A stretch of DNA of 64,000 nt from Pyxidicoccus parkwaysis (lineage in GTDB: Bacteria; Myxococcota; Myxococcia; Myxococcales; Myxococcaceae). Position numbers and translations under genes: made by a program. The DNA lies in contig NZ_CP071090.1 in assembly GCF_017301735.1 (NCBI RefSeq), forward strand, positions 3,648,001-3,712,000. The letters run 5' to 3'. The notes below the pieces were generated by a model. The model was not told the origin of the DNA. It saw nothing but the letters and a program-made list of their open reading frames with translations, and made no database searches. Below, piece by piece: positions 35,542 through 42,903 of the stretch (its first letter is position 1; each line of letters begins with the position of its first letter).

Positions 35542-36762
35542 GTGCAAGCGCTGCTCGTCCTCCTCTCCATCGCGGCGCTGTCGCTGCTCGCCTCCAGCCG
35601 CGTGCTGGACCCCGGGCGTTTCCCGGCACTGGCGAGGCTGGCGGCCAGCGGCTTCCTGTTCCTGCTCCTGGGCATCCTCCTGGGGCCGTCCGTGGTGGGG
35701 CTGCTCACTCCGGGCAACCTGGAGGGCCTGCGCCCGCTGGTGGCGCTCGGCCTGGGCACCGCGGGCGTCATTCTCGGGCTCAACCTGGAGCCCCGGCTGC
35801 TGAGGCTGTTGCCGCGGCCGGTGTACTCGGCGGCGCTCGCGCACGCGGGCTCGGCGTTCCTGTTCGTGGCGCTGCCGCTGGTGGCGCCGCTGCTCCTGGC
35901 CTTCAAGCTGCCTCCGCAGTCGGCGGTGGGCGCGGCGGCGCTGTTGGGCGCGGCGGCGAGCCTGTCCTCGGGCCACTTCGCGGTGCTGGCGTACCGGGCC
36001 GGGCGCATGGACCGGGCGCGCGGGCTGGGCGTGGCGCTGCTCACCATGCTGGACGACGCGGTGGGCCTGGGCGTGCTGGCGCTGGCGCTGGTGCTGAGCG
36101 CGGCGAGCCACGTGGGTGAGGGGCTGGGGCTGGTGTGCCTCGCGGTGCTGCTGGGCGTCATGTGCGGGGCGCTGCTGGCCTTCCTGACGCACTCGCTGAA
36201 GGACCTGGCGGAGCTGACCACGGTGACGCTGGGCGGGGTGGCGCTGGTGGCGGGCGCGGCGGCATACCTGCGCGTGTCCGCGCTGCTGGCGGGCGTGGCC
36301 TGTGGCGCCACGCTGGCGCTGGTGGGCGGGCGCACGGCGGAGCGCGTGTCGCGCGCGCTGGGGCGGGTGGAGCGGCCGTCGTTCCTGGTGCTGGTGTTCC
36401 TGGTGGGCTGCGGCGTGCACGCGCGGGACTGGGGCGCGTGGGCGCTGGTGCCGGGCTTCGTGGGGCTGCGCTTCCTGGGCAAGGTGCTGGGCGGGAAGCT
36501 GGCGCAGAAGCTCGCGGGGAGCGCGCTGGAGCTGCCGCCGAGGCTGGGCTACGCGCTGATTGCGCAGGGCGGCCTCGCGCTGTGCCTCGTCGCCGAGTAC
36601 GGGATGCTGGTGCCCGGCGGGCTGTCGCAGCGCGTGCTGGACGTGGTGGTGGTGGGCGCGGTGGCGAACGAGCTGCTCGCCGGCCAGGCCTTCCGCCAGG
36701 TGCTGACTCCCACGCCAGCTACTGCCCGGGCACCGAGGCCGGACGTGGAGGTGGCGACATGA
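35542..36762 (+). CDS. CPA2-type cation:proton antiporter subunit 1
   Basis: This 406-aa integral membrane protein with about 12 hydrophobic helices is of the Na_H_Exchanger (CPA2/KefB-like) fold. Recognisable pieces are FLLLGILLGPSVVGLL near the start, GTAGVILGLNLEP, AAASLSSGHFAVLAY in the unwound-helix region and LLTMLDDAVGLGVLAL, with an Asp-Asp pair at the likely ion site. There is no C-terminal TrkA-N (RCK) nucleotide-binding domain. GTG 35542 is used. It shares an ATGA overlap with the next antiporter gene, so the two are translated together and may form a heteromer. Confidence 0.82.
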   Translation: MQALLVLLSIAALSLLASSRVLDPGRFPALARLAASGFLFLLLGILLGPSVVGLLTPGNLEGLRPLVALGLGTAGVILGLNLEPRLLRLLPRPVYSAALAHAGSAFLFVALPLVAPLLLAFKLPPQSAVGAAALLGAAASLSSGHFAVLAYRAGRMDRARGLGVALLTMLDDAVGLGVLALALVLSAASHVGEGLGLVCLAVLLGVMCGALLAFLTHSLKDLAELTTVTLGGVALVAGAAAYLRVSALLAGVACGATLALVGGRTAERVSRALGRVERPSFLVLVFLVGCGVHARDWGAWALVPGFVGLRFLGKVLGGKLAQKLAGSALELPPRLGYALIAQGGLALCLVAEYGMLVPGGLSQRVLDVVVVGAVANELLAGQAFRQVLTPTPATARAPRPDVEVAT

Positions 36763-38057
36763 AGGGCGCCGTCATCCGCCTCGTGCTGGTGATGGGGCTG
36801 CTGGCCATCATCAGCCGTGCGCAGATGCTGCGCGTGGACTCGGGCACGCCGGTGACGCTGGCGGCGGGCGCGCTGCTGCTGTGCGGCCTGTTCGCGGGGA
36901 AGGTGGCCAAGGGTTTCGGCCTGCCCCGGCTCACGGGCTACCTGTTGGTGGGCGTGGCGGTGGGGCCGTACGCGCTGGGCTTCATCCCCAACGCGGGCGT
37001 GAAGGGGCTGGAGCTGGTGAAGGGGCTCGCAGTGAGCCTCATCGCGCTGGTGGCGGGCACGGAGCTGCGGCTGGGGCTCATCCGCCAGGTGGGCACGCGG
37101 GTGGCGCTCCTGTGCGCGGGCGTCTGCGGGCTGACCTTCGTGGTGTGCTTCGGGGCGCTGTTCGCCTTCAAGCCGCTGCTGCCCTTCATGGCGTCCATGA
37201 CGGTGGCGCAGGGCCTGGCGGTCAGCGCGCTGGTGTCCACGGTGGTGGTGTCGTTCTCGCCCACCGTCACCATCGCCATCGTCCAGGAGACGAGCGCGCG
37301 CGGCTCCTTCACCGAGTTCCTCATGGCGCTGGTCATCATCGGCGACCTGTTCGTCATGGTGGCCTTCGCGCTGGCGGCGGGCATCACGAAGGCGAGCTTC
37401 GGCGGCGGCCTGGACGTGGCGGGGCTGCTGGGCGGGGTGGGGTGGGAGCTGTTCGGCTCGGTGGGGGTGGGCTGCGTGCTGGCGGTGGCGGTGCTCGTCT
37501 ACATGCGCGGCGTGAAGCAGGAGCTGCCCCTGTTCCTGGTGGGCCTGTCCTTCACGGCGGCCGAGGGCGGCGCGCGGCTGCACCTGTCACCGCTGCTGGT
37601 GTCGCTGGCGGCCGGGGCGCTCGTCGCCAACCTGGACGAGCGCTCGGGCGAGCGCATCCACCATGCGATTCAGCAGGCGGGCCTGCCGGTGTTCGCGCTC
37701 TTCTTCGCGGCGGCTGGCGCGGGGCTGAAGCTGGATGCGCTGGTGACGGTGGGGCCGGTGGCGCTGGTGTTGGTGGCGTTGCGCGGCGTGGCCATCTGGT
37801 TCTCCTGCCGCAAGCTCGCGCCCGCGGACGACCCGCGCCTGAGGCGCTACCTGTGGATGGGGCTCATCTCCCAGGCGGGCGTCACCTTCGGGCTCGCGGC
37901 GCTGGTGTCGCGGACCTTCCCCAGCTTCGGCCCGAACGTGGAGGTGTTGATTGTCGCGATGATTACCGCGCACGAACTGGTGGGCCCCGTGCTCACGCGG
38001 CGTGCGCTGTCCGCCAGCGGGGAGATCCGCGCGGACGAGGCGGCCGGAACGGCGTAG
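36759..38057 (+). CDS. CPA2-type cation:proton antiporter subunit 2
   Basis: This 432-aa integral membrane protein of the Na_H_Exchanger family starts inside the stop of the preceding antiporter gene (ATGA). Helices include LRLTGYLLVGVAVGPYAL-like FGLPRLTGYLLVGV, IALVAGTELRLGLIRQ, VSFSPTVTIAIVQETSARG and MALVIIGDLFVMVAF. The TVxIAIVQE and IIGD pieces mark the ion-binding crossing region. It differs clearly in sequence from the first subunit, so this is not a recent duplication. No RCK domain is attached. The pair plus the small P-II-like protein form a compact three-gene unit for Na+/H+ or K+/H+ exchange. Confidence 0.85.
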   Translation: MKGAVIRLVLVMGLLAIISRAQMLRVDSGTPVTLAAGALLLCGLFAGKVAKGFGLPRLTGYLLVGVAVGPYALGFIPNAGVKGLELVKGLAVSLIALVAGTELRLGLIRQVGTRVALLCAGVCGLTFVVCFGALFAFKPLLPFMASMTVAQGLAVSALVSTVVVSFSPTVTIAIVQETSARGSFTEFLMALVIIGDLFVMVAFALAAGITKASFGGGLDVAGLLGGVGWELFGSVGVGCVLAVAVLVYMRGVKQELPLFLVGLSFTAAEGGARLHLSPLLVSLAAGALVANLDERSGERIHHAIQQAGLPVFALFFAAAGAGLKLDALVTVGPVALVLVALRGVAIWFSCRKLAPADDPRLRRYLWMGLISQAGVTFGLAALVSRTFPSFGPNVEVLIVAMITAHELVGPVLTRRALSASGEIRADEAAGTA

Positions 38058-38104
38058 GCTGATTTGCATCTGAGTCGGCAGCACCCGGAGACACGGAGAC
38101 ACGC

Positions 38105-38716
38105 ATGGCCGCACCCATCCTCGAGGTGGATTTGGAGCACCCGTCGCCGCGCCACGTGCAGCGCGCGGTGGAGGTGCTCGAGCGCGGCGGGCTGCTGGCC
38201 TACCCGACGGACACGTACTACGGCCTGGGCTGCGACTTGAGCTCCAAGAAGGGCATCGAGCGGCTGTACCAGCTCAAGGGACGCGACAAGAAGAAGCCGC
38301 TGTCCTTCCTGTGCCCGGACCTGTCGGACGTGGCGCGCTACGCGCACGTGAGCAACTTCGCGTACCGGACCATGAAGGGACTCACTCCGGGTGCGTTCAC
38401 CTTCATCATGGAGGCGACGCGGCTGGTGCCGGACTTGATGATGACCCGACAGAAGCAGGTCGGCATCCGCGTGCCGGACGCTCCGTTGGTGCGCGAAATC
38501 GCGCGGACGCTGGGCCGCCCTCTGGTGACCACGTCGGCGACCAACACGGAGGGTGTGCCGCTGACCGACGCGAAGGACATCAAGGCCGAGCTCGGACATG
38601 GCCTGGACCTCATCCTCGACGGGGGCGTGACACTCAACGAGCCCTCCACGGTGATTTCACTCATCGGCGATACGCTTGAAATCCTCCGGCAGGGCAAGGG
38701 TAGGCTAGGGGACTGA
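38105..38716 (+). CDS. YciO/YrdC/Sua5-family protein
   Basis: This 203-aa protein has the YrdC fold that binds L-threonine, bicarbonate and ATP in threonylcarbamoyl-AMP synthesis for tRNA t6A. Key segments are LAYPTDTYYGLGCD, KGRDKKKPLSFLCPDLS, LTPGAFTFIM and LVTTSATNTEG. The wording of the FLCPDLSDVARYAHVSNFAYR segment is closer to the YciO branch than to TsaC, and there is no C-terminal Sua5 domain. Direct t6A activity is therefore uncertain. ATG 38105 is used. It follows the antiporter gene by 47 bases on the same strand and precedes a membrane-protein gene by 21 bases. Confidence 0.85.
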   Translation: MAAPILEVDLEHPSPRHVQRAVEVLERGGLLAYPTDTYYGLGCDLSSKKGIERLYQLKGRDKKKPLSFLCPDLSDVARYAHVSNFAYRTMKGLTPGAFTFIMEATRLVPDLMMTRQKQVGIRVPDAPLVREIARTLGRPLVTTSATNTEGVPLTDAKDIKAELGHGLDLILDGGVTLNEPSTVISLIGDTLEILRQGKGRLGD

Positions 38717-38737
38717 AACCCGACGAAGGGGGGGACC

Positions 38738-39718
38738 TTGGCTCAGGGGGGAACGGCATCCGGACCCGTGGATGTTCCGGAGCAGGTGCCAGACCTGCTG
38801 ACGTTGTTACTGTTGCTACTGTTCCGCCCGGTGGACCTGCACTACCGGCTGCGGGCCGCGGGCATTCGCGCGCCCGGTGGCCGCATCGGTCAGCTCTGGC
38901 GTGAGCAGGCGGAGGGCGGCCGGGCCGCGGGCCTCTACGTGAAGCGCCTGTTGATGGTGCTCGTGGTGGGCTCGCCGCTGATGACGGCGGTGCTGGGGCT
39001 GGTGCTCTTCATCGCGGGGATTCCGCTCCAGCGGGGCTGGGGTTTATCGGCGGTCATCTGCTCGGCGGTGGGGCTGATGGTGGCGCTGGTGTCGGGGCTG
39101 GCCGCGGGCGTGCTGCTGGGCTCGCTGGCGAGCCTGGCCATGCTGGTGGGGCTGCACGCCACGGCGGGTGGCGCCTTCGGGCCGCTGCTGGGCGGCGCGG
39201 CCGGAGTGGCGGTGGGCGCGTGCCTGGGCGTGGTGGCGGGGCTGGCGTCGGGGAGCATCGCGAGCATCTCCGGAGGGCGGGGCCCTTCCGTGGTGCGCGT
39301 GCAGGTGGCGGCCATTTTCACGAGCGTGATTCCGATGGTGGTGTGGAGCACCTCGTCCACCGTGTCCTTCGCGGGCGCGGTGGCGGCGAGCGCGCTGGTG
39401 GCCTTCCTGGTGAGCGCCTTCCGGCTGCCGCTGTACGCGCTGGAGGTGTTGGCCTCGGCGGTGGCGTACGCGGTGGAGCGGTGGACGGGGCGGCCCACGC
39501 TGCAGTGGGTGCCGGTGCGGCATCACAACCTGAGCTACCTCCCGCACCCGTTCCTGGGGAGGCACCTGGCGCTGGCGGTGCGCTCGCGGCCGGCGGAGGT
39601 GCTGGCCGTGGCGGACGCGTGCCTGCGCTCGCCGGGCAACATCCTGGTGGGGTGGCCGTGGGTGGTGCAGGCGCTGGAGGCCGCCTCGGGGACGGGGGCC
39701 GCCGAGCCGAGGAGCTGA
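38738..39718 (+). CDS. Uncharacterised polytopic membrane protein
   Basis: This 326-aa protein probably starts at TTG 38738, preceded by AGGGGGGG. After a short cytoplasmic region and an amphipathic LLTLLLLLLFRPVDLHYRL segment, residues about 65-230 form five or six helices that are extremely rich in Gly, Ala, Ser and Val. One short connecting stretch is GGRGPSVVRV. The last 80 residues are soluble (LQWVPVRHHNLSYLPHPFLG, then a helix ending WPWVVQALEAA). I do not recognise a family. It follows the YciO-like gene closely and may share its transcript. Confidence 0.6.
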   Translation: MAQGGTASGPVDVPEQVPDLLTLLLLLLFRPVDLHYRLRAAGIRAPGGRIGQLWREQAEGGRAAGLYVKRLLMVLVVGSPLMTAVLGLVLFIAGIPLQRGWGLSAVICSAVGLMVALVSGLAAGVLLGSLASLAMLVGLHATAGGAFGPLLGGAAGVAVGACLGVVAGLASGSIASISGGRGPSVVRVQVAAIFTSVIPMVVWSTSSTVSFAGAVAASALVAFLVSAFRLPLYALEVLASAVAYAVERWTGRPTLQWVPVRHHNLSYLPHPFLGRHLALAVRSRPAEVLAVADACLRSPGNILVGWPWVVQALEAASGTGAAEPRS

Positions 39719-39727
39719 GCCGCGATG

Positions 39728-39829
39728 GGCCTCGCGTGACGAGGCTCGAGCGTGGCGTGGTGCCGGGCCGCTCCGGTGGGGCCGCCGCGACGAGGAACGG
39801 ACTCCCGCATTGGCCTCGCGTGACGAGGC
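39728..39829. repeat. Two copies of an 18-bp hairpin motif GGCCTCGCGTGACGAGGC
   Basis: Identical copies at 39728-39745 and 39812-39829 lie in the gap after the membrane-protein gene. Each has an internal 6-bp inverted repeat (GCCTCG/CGAGGC) with a 5-base loop. They might be terminator-like or REP-type elements. No T-tract follows. Confidence 0.55.
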
Positions 39830-39982
39830 CCTTGGGGACGCTGGGGCTGGGCTGCTTCGCTGGGCCCGCCGTGTCGCAGGGCGATGCAGGGCGCGTCACG
39901 CCGATGCCGCGCCGAGCCATCAGGCGGACAGCCCGTTGTCTGCTGAGTTGCCTCCGCGCGTGCGTCCGGTACCTTGGCGCGC

Positions 39983-40912
39983 ATGGAAGGGTTGCTCGAC
40001 GCGTTCATCGCCTTCATCCGCGCGGAGCGGGGGCTGTCCGGCAAGACGGTGGACGCCTATGCCGCGGACCTCACCGCGTACTTCGAGGACCTACGGGCGC
40101 GCGGCCTCGATGACGTGACGCGGGCGAAGCAGGAGGACGTCTCCGCGCACCTGTCCGCGCTGGGCAAGCGTGGCGTGGGCAAGCGGAGCCAGGCGCGCCA
40201 CCTCGCCGCGCTGCGCGGCTTCCACCGCTTCCTCGTCGCCGAGCGCATGGCGGACAAGGACCCGACCGAGGACCTCGACACGCCGCGCTCGGCGAAGAAG
40301 CTGCCCTCGTTCCTCACGCTGGAGGAGGTGGAGCAGCTCCTCGCCGCCCCCGACGAGCGCACGTCCACGGGCCTGCGCGACAAGGCGATGCTGGAGGTGC
40401 TGTACGCCACGGGCCTGCGCGTGAGCGAGCTGTGCGGCCTGGGGCTCAATGACATCCAGCTCACCGCGGGCTACCTCGTGGCGAAGGGCAAGGGCGCCAA
40501 GGAGCGCCTCGTTCCGCTGGGCCGCGTCGCCATCGAGAAGGTGCAGGCGTACCTGTCGGTGTCCCGGCCCGCGCTCATTGGCAAGCGGCAGTCGAAGGCG
40601 CTGTTCGTCACGCCTCGCGGCGCGGGCTTCACGCGGCAGGGCTTCTGGAAGCTGCTCAAGCGGTACGCGCTGAAGGCGGGCATCCGCAAGCCGCTGTCAC
40701 CGCACAAGCTGCGCCACTCGTTCGCCACGCACCTGGTCGAGCGGGGGGCCGACCTGCGCGCCGTGCAGCAGATGCTCGGCCATGCGGACCTGGCCACCAC
40801 GCAGATCTACACGCACGTGAACAGCGCGCGCCTGCGCTCCGTGTACGACGAGTTCCACCCGCGCAGCGACGTGTTCGTCCCCAAGCCGAAGAAGCGGAAG
40901 ACGGGCACGTAG
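39983..40912 (+). CDS. xerD: Tyrosine recombinase XerC/XerD
   Basis: This 309-aa integrase-family recombinase has the normal length of chromosomal Xer proteins. The N-terminal SAM-like domain has AERGLSGKTVDAYAADL. The catalytic domain shows the Arg in TGLRVSELCGL, the Lys in KGKGAKERLVPL, the H-x2-R box in SPHKLRHSFATHL, then LGHADLATTQIYTHV with the second His and the nucleophilic Tyr. These residues resolve chromosome dimers at dif with FtsK. ATG 39983 is the family start. There is no phage gene, attachment site or integron nearby, so this is most likely a housekeeping Xer protein; XerC and XerD cannot be separated safely by eye. Confidence 0.9.
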   Translation: MEGLLDAFIAFIRAERGLSGKTVDAYAADLTAYFEDLRARGLDDVTRAKQEDVSAHLSALGKRGVGKRSQARHLAALRGFHRFLVAERMADKDPTEDLDTPRSAKKLPSFLTLEEVEQLLAAPDERTSTGLRDKAMLEVLYATGLRVSELCGLGLNDIQLTAGYLVAKGKGAKERLVPLGRVAIEKVQAYLSVSRPALIGKRQSKALFVTPRGAGFTRQGFWKLLKRYALKAGIRKPLSPHKLRHSFATHLVERGADLRAVQQMLGHADLATTQIYTHVNSARLRSVYDEFHPRSDVFVPKPKKRKTGT

Positions 40913-40983
40913 GCGCTGAAGCTCAAGGATTCCGGTGGGTTGGGGCGAGGGAAAATGGGCCGGAAAAGAATCGTCAAAAGCCA

Positions 40984-41012
40984 TGTAGAGAGCCCGCGCC
41001 CGGCTTCGACAT
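40984..41012 (+). promoter_or_regulatory. Possible ECF-type promoter before the DGPF gene
   Basis: TGTAGA at 40984-40989, a 17-base spacer and CGACAT at 41007-41012 resemble the TGTCGA / CGWC pattern reported for ECF42 promoters. It lies 55 bases upstream of the DGPF gene, the expected target of the sigma factor encoded next to it. One mismatch in the -35 element makes it tentative. Confidence 0.35.
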
Positions 41013-41066
41013 ACCGCATGACAGCGCGCTCAATGACGGGGTGCTGGAACTGAGAGGGAGTCGACC

Positions 41067-41462
41067 ATGAAGTACATGCTGATGATGAATCACCCGGGCC
41101 AGGGGCAGTACCAGATCTCGAGCTGGCCGCAGAAGGACATCAAGGCGCACATCCAGTTCATGATCAGCTTCGCCAAGAAGCTCAGCGCGTCGGGTGAGCT
41201 GGTGGCCGGGGAGGGACTGGCCGGGCCCGACCAGGCGAAGCTCATCCGTGCCGGGAATGACGGCAAGCCCATCACCGACGGCGTCTTCGCGGAGTCGAAG
41301 GAGTTCCTCGTCGGCTACTGGATCATCGACGTCGAGAGCCCCGAGCGCGCCTATGCCATCGCCGCCGAGGCGTCCGCCGCGCCCGGGCCCGGGGGCAAGC
41401 CGCTCAACATGGGCATCGAGGTGCGTCAGGTGATGAGCGGGCCTCCTCCCGAGTTCATGTGA
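41067..41462 (+). CDS. DGPF/YCII-domain protein
   Basis: This 131-aa protein has the YCII-related (DGPF) dimeric alpha/beta-barrel fold. It starts MKYMLMMNHPG and has HIQFMISFAKKLSASGELVAGEGL, a GKPITDGVFAESKEFLVGYWIID core that carries the DGxF motif, and a last strand ending IEVRQVM. Its stop codon overlaps the start of the sigma-factor gene (ATGTGA). DGPF proteins are the standard partners and targets of ECF42 sigma factors. Their own activity is not settled; the fold resembles muconolactone isomerase and related small enzymes. Confidence 0.9.
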   Translation: MKYMLMMNHPGQGQYQISSWPQKDIKAHIQFMISFAKKLSASGELVAGEGLAGPDQAKLIRAGNDGKPITDGVFAESKEFLVGYWIIDVESPERAYAIAAEASAAPGPGGKPLNMGIEVRQVMSGPPPEFM

Positions 41463-42721
41463 GGCCTTCGTCGCCCCATACCCGCATCGAGCACCTGCTG
41501 CGCGAGCTCGCGCCGCAGGTGCTCGGCGCGGTCATCCGGCGGTTCCACGACTTCGCGGCGTCGGAGGACGCGGTGCAGGAGGCGCTGCTCGCGGCGGCTT
41601 CGCAGTGGCCTCGCGATGGCGTGCCGGATGATCCACGCGCATGGCTCATCCAGGTCGCGGCGCGGCGCACCACCGACCAGGTCCGGGCGGAGGCGGCGCG
41701 CCGTCGGCGCGAGGAGCTGGTGGTCAGCCTCGTGCCGCCGGAGCTGCAGCTCGTGCTCGGGGCCGACAGCGACGAGGCCCTGGGGCGGGACGATGCGCTC
41801 GTGCTGCTGTTCATGTGCTGCCACCCCGCGCTCACGCCGGCCTCGGCCATCGCGCTCACGTTGCGTGCGGTGGGCGGCCTGACGACGGCGGAGATTGCCA
41901 AGGCGTTCCTCGTGCCCGAGGCGACGATGGCGCAACGGATCAGCCGGGCGAAGCAGAGCATCAAGTCGTCCGGCGTGCCGTTCCAGATGCCCACGCCGGA
42001 GGAGACGGCGCAGCGGCTCGGCGCGGTGCTGCACGTGCTCTACCTCATCTTCAACGAGGGCTACACGACGAGCTCCGGCTCCGAGCTGAACCGCACGGAC
42101 CTGTCCGGCGAGGCCATCCGCATCACTCGCATGCTGCATGAGCGCCTGCCGGAGGATGCGGACGTCGCCGGCCTGCTCGCGTTGATGCTCCTGACGGATG
42201 CACGGCGCGCGGCGCGGACCGCGCCGGATGGAATGCCCATTCCACTTCCCGAGCAGGACCGGAGCCTGTGGGACCGGGCGTCCATCGCCGAGGGCATCGC
42301 GCTCGTCACCGCGGCGCTGTCGAAGGGCGCGGTGGGGGAGTACCAGCTCCAGGCCGCGATTGCGGCCGTGCACGACGAGGCGGCTCGGGCCGAGGACACG
42401 GACTGGCCGCAGATATTGGCGCTGTACGAAGTGCTGATGAAGCTGTCCGACAACCCGATGGTGACGCTCAACCACGCGGTCGCCGTGGCGATGGTGCACG
42501 GGCCAAAGGCGGGCCTGGAGTTGCTGAAGGCGCTCGACGCCGACGCGCGAGTGGCGGGGCATCACCGGCTCGACGCCGTCCGGGCGCACCTGCTGGAGCG
42601 GGCAGGGGAGCGGGACGCGGCCATCGAGCACTTCCGCAAGGCGGCGGGCCGCACGACCAACCTCCCGGAGCGGAACTACCTGCTGATGCAGGCGGCGAGG
42701 CTGCGCGACACGGGCGCGTGA
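41459..42721 (+). CDS. ECF42-type RNA polymerase sigma factor with C-terminal extension
   Basis: This 420-aa protein begins with GTG 41459, overlapping the DGPF gene by 4 bases. Region 2 is in residues 10-85 (FHDFAASEDAVQEALLAAASQWP, then PRAWLIQVAARRTTDQVR). Region 4 is near 130-185 (TLRAVGGLTTAEIAKAFLVPEATMAQRISRAKQ). The 230-residue C-terminal extension begins with LGAVLHVLYLIFNEGYT and is helical, TPR-like, the hallmark of ECF42 (DUF6596). No anti-sigma factor is encoded nearby. In this group activity is controlled through the extension, not by a membrane anti-sigma. It probably transcribes the DGPF gene and itself. Confidence 0.92.
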   Translation: MRPSSPHTRIEHLLRELAPQVLGAVIRRFHDFAASEDAVQEALLAAASQWPRDGVPDDPRAWLIQVAARRTTDQVRAEAARRRREELVVSLVPPELQLVLGADSDEALGRDDALVLLFMCCHPALTPASAIALTLRAVGGLTTAEIAKAFLVPEATMAQRISRAKQSIKSSGVPFQMPTPEETAQRLGAVLHVLYLIFNEGYTTSSGSELNRTDLSGEAIRITRMLHERLPEDADVAGLLALMLLTDARRAARTAPDGMPIPLPEQDRSLWDRASIAEGIALVTAALSKGAVGEYQLQAAIAAVHDEAARAEDTDWPQILALYEVLMKLSDNPMVTLNHAVAVAMVHGPKAGLELLKALDADARVAGHHRLDAVRAHLLERAGERDAAIEHFRKAAGRTTNLPERNYLLMQAARLRDTGA

Positions 42722-42903
42722 CGAAGCGCCTGTTGCCGCCGAGGCAACGTTGAGCCGTGGGCTGTAACTCGCGGGGCTACATGCCGCCGTGCGTTGCGCC
42801 GTGTTTCCGCGCGGATCCGCGCGGCCGTGCGTTTGCACGCCTGGTGACACTTCACCCGCCTCACGCTCGGCAGGGACAAGAGCGCACCCACGGAGCGCAG
42901 CGC

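Noticed and set aside
39983-40912. Integrase of a prophage or genomic island
   Set aside because: Length and motifs match chromosomal Xer recombinases, and there are no phage genes, tRNA target or direct-repeat attachment sites nearby.
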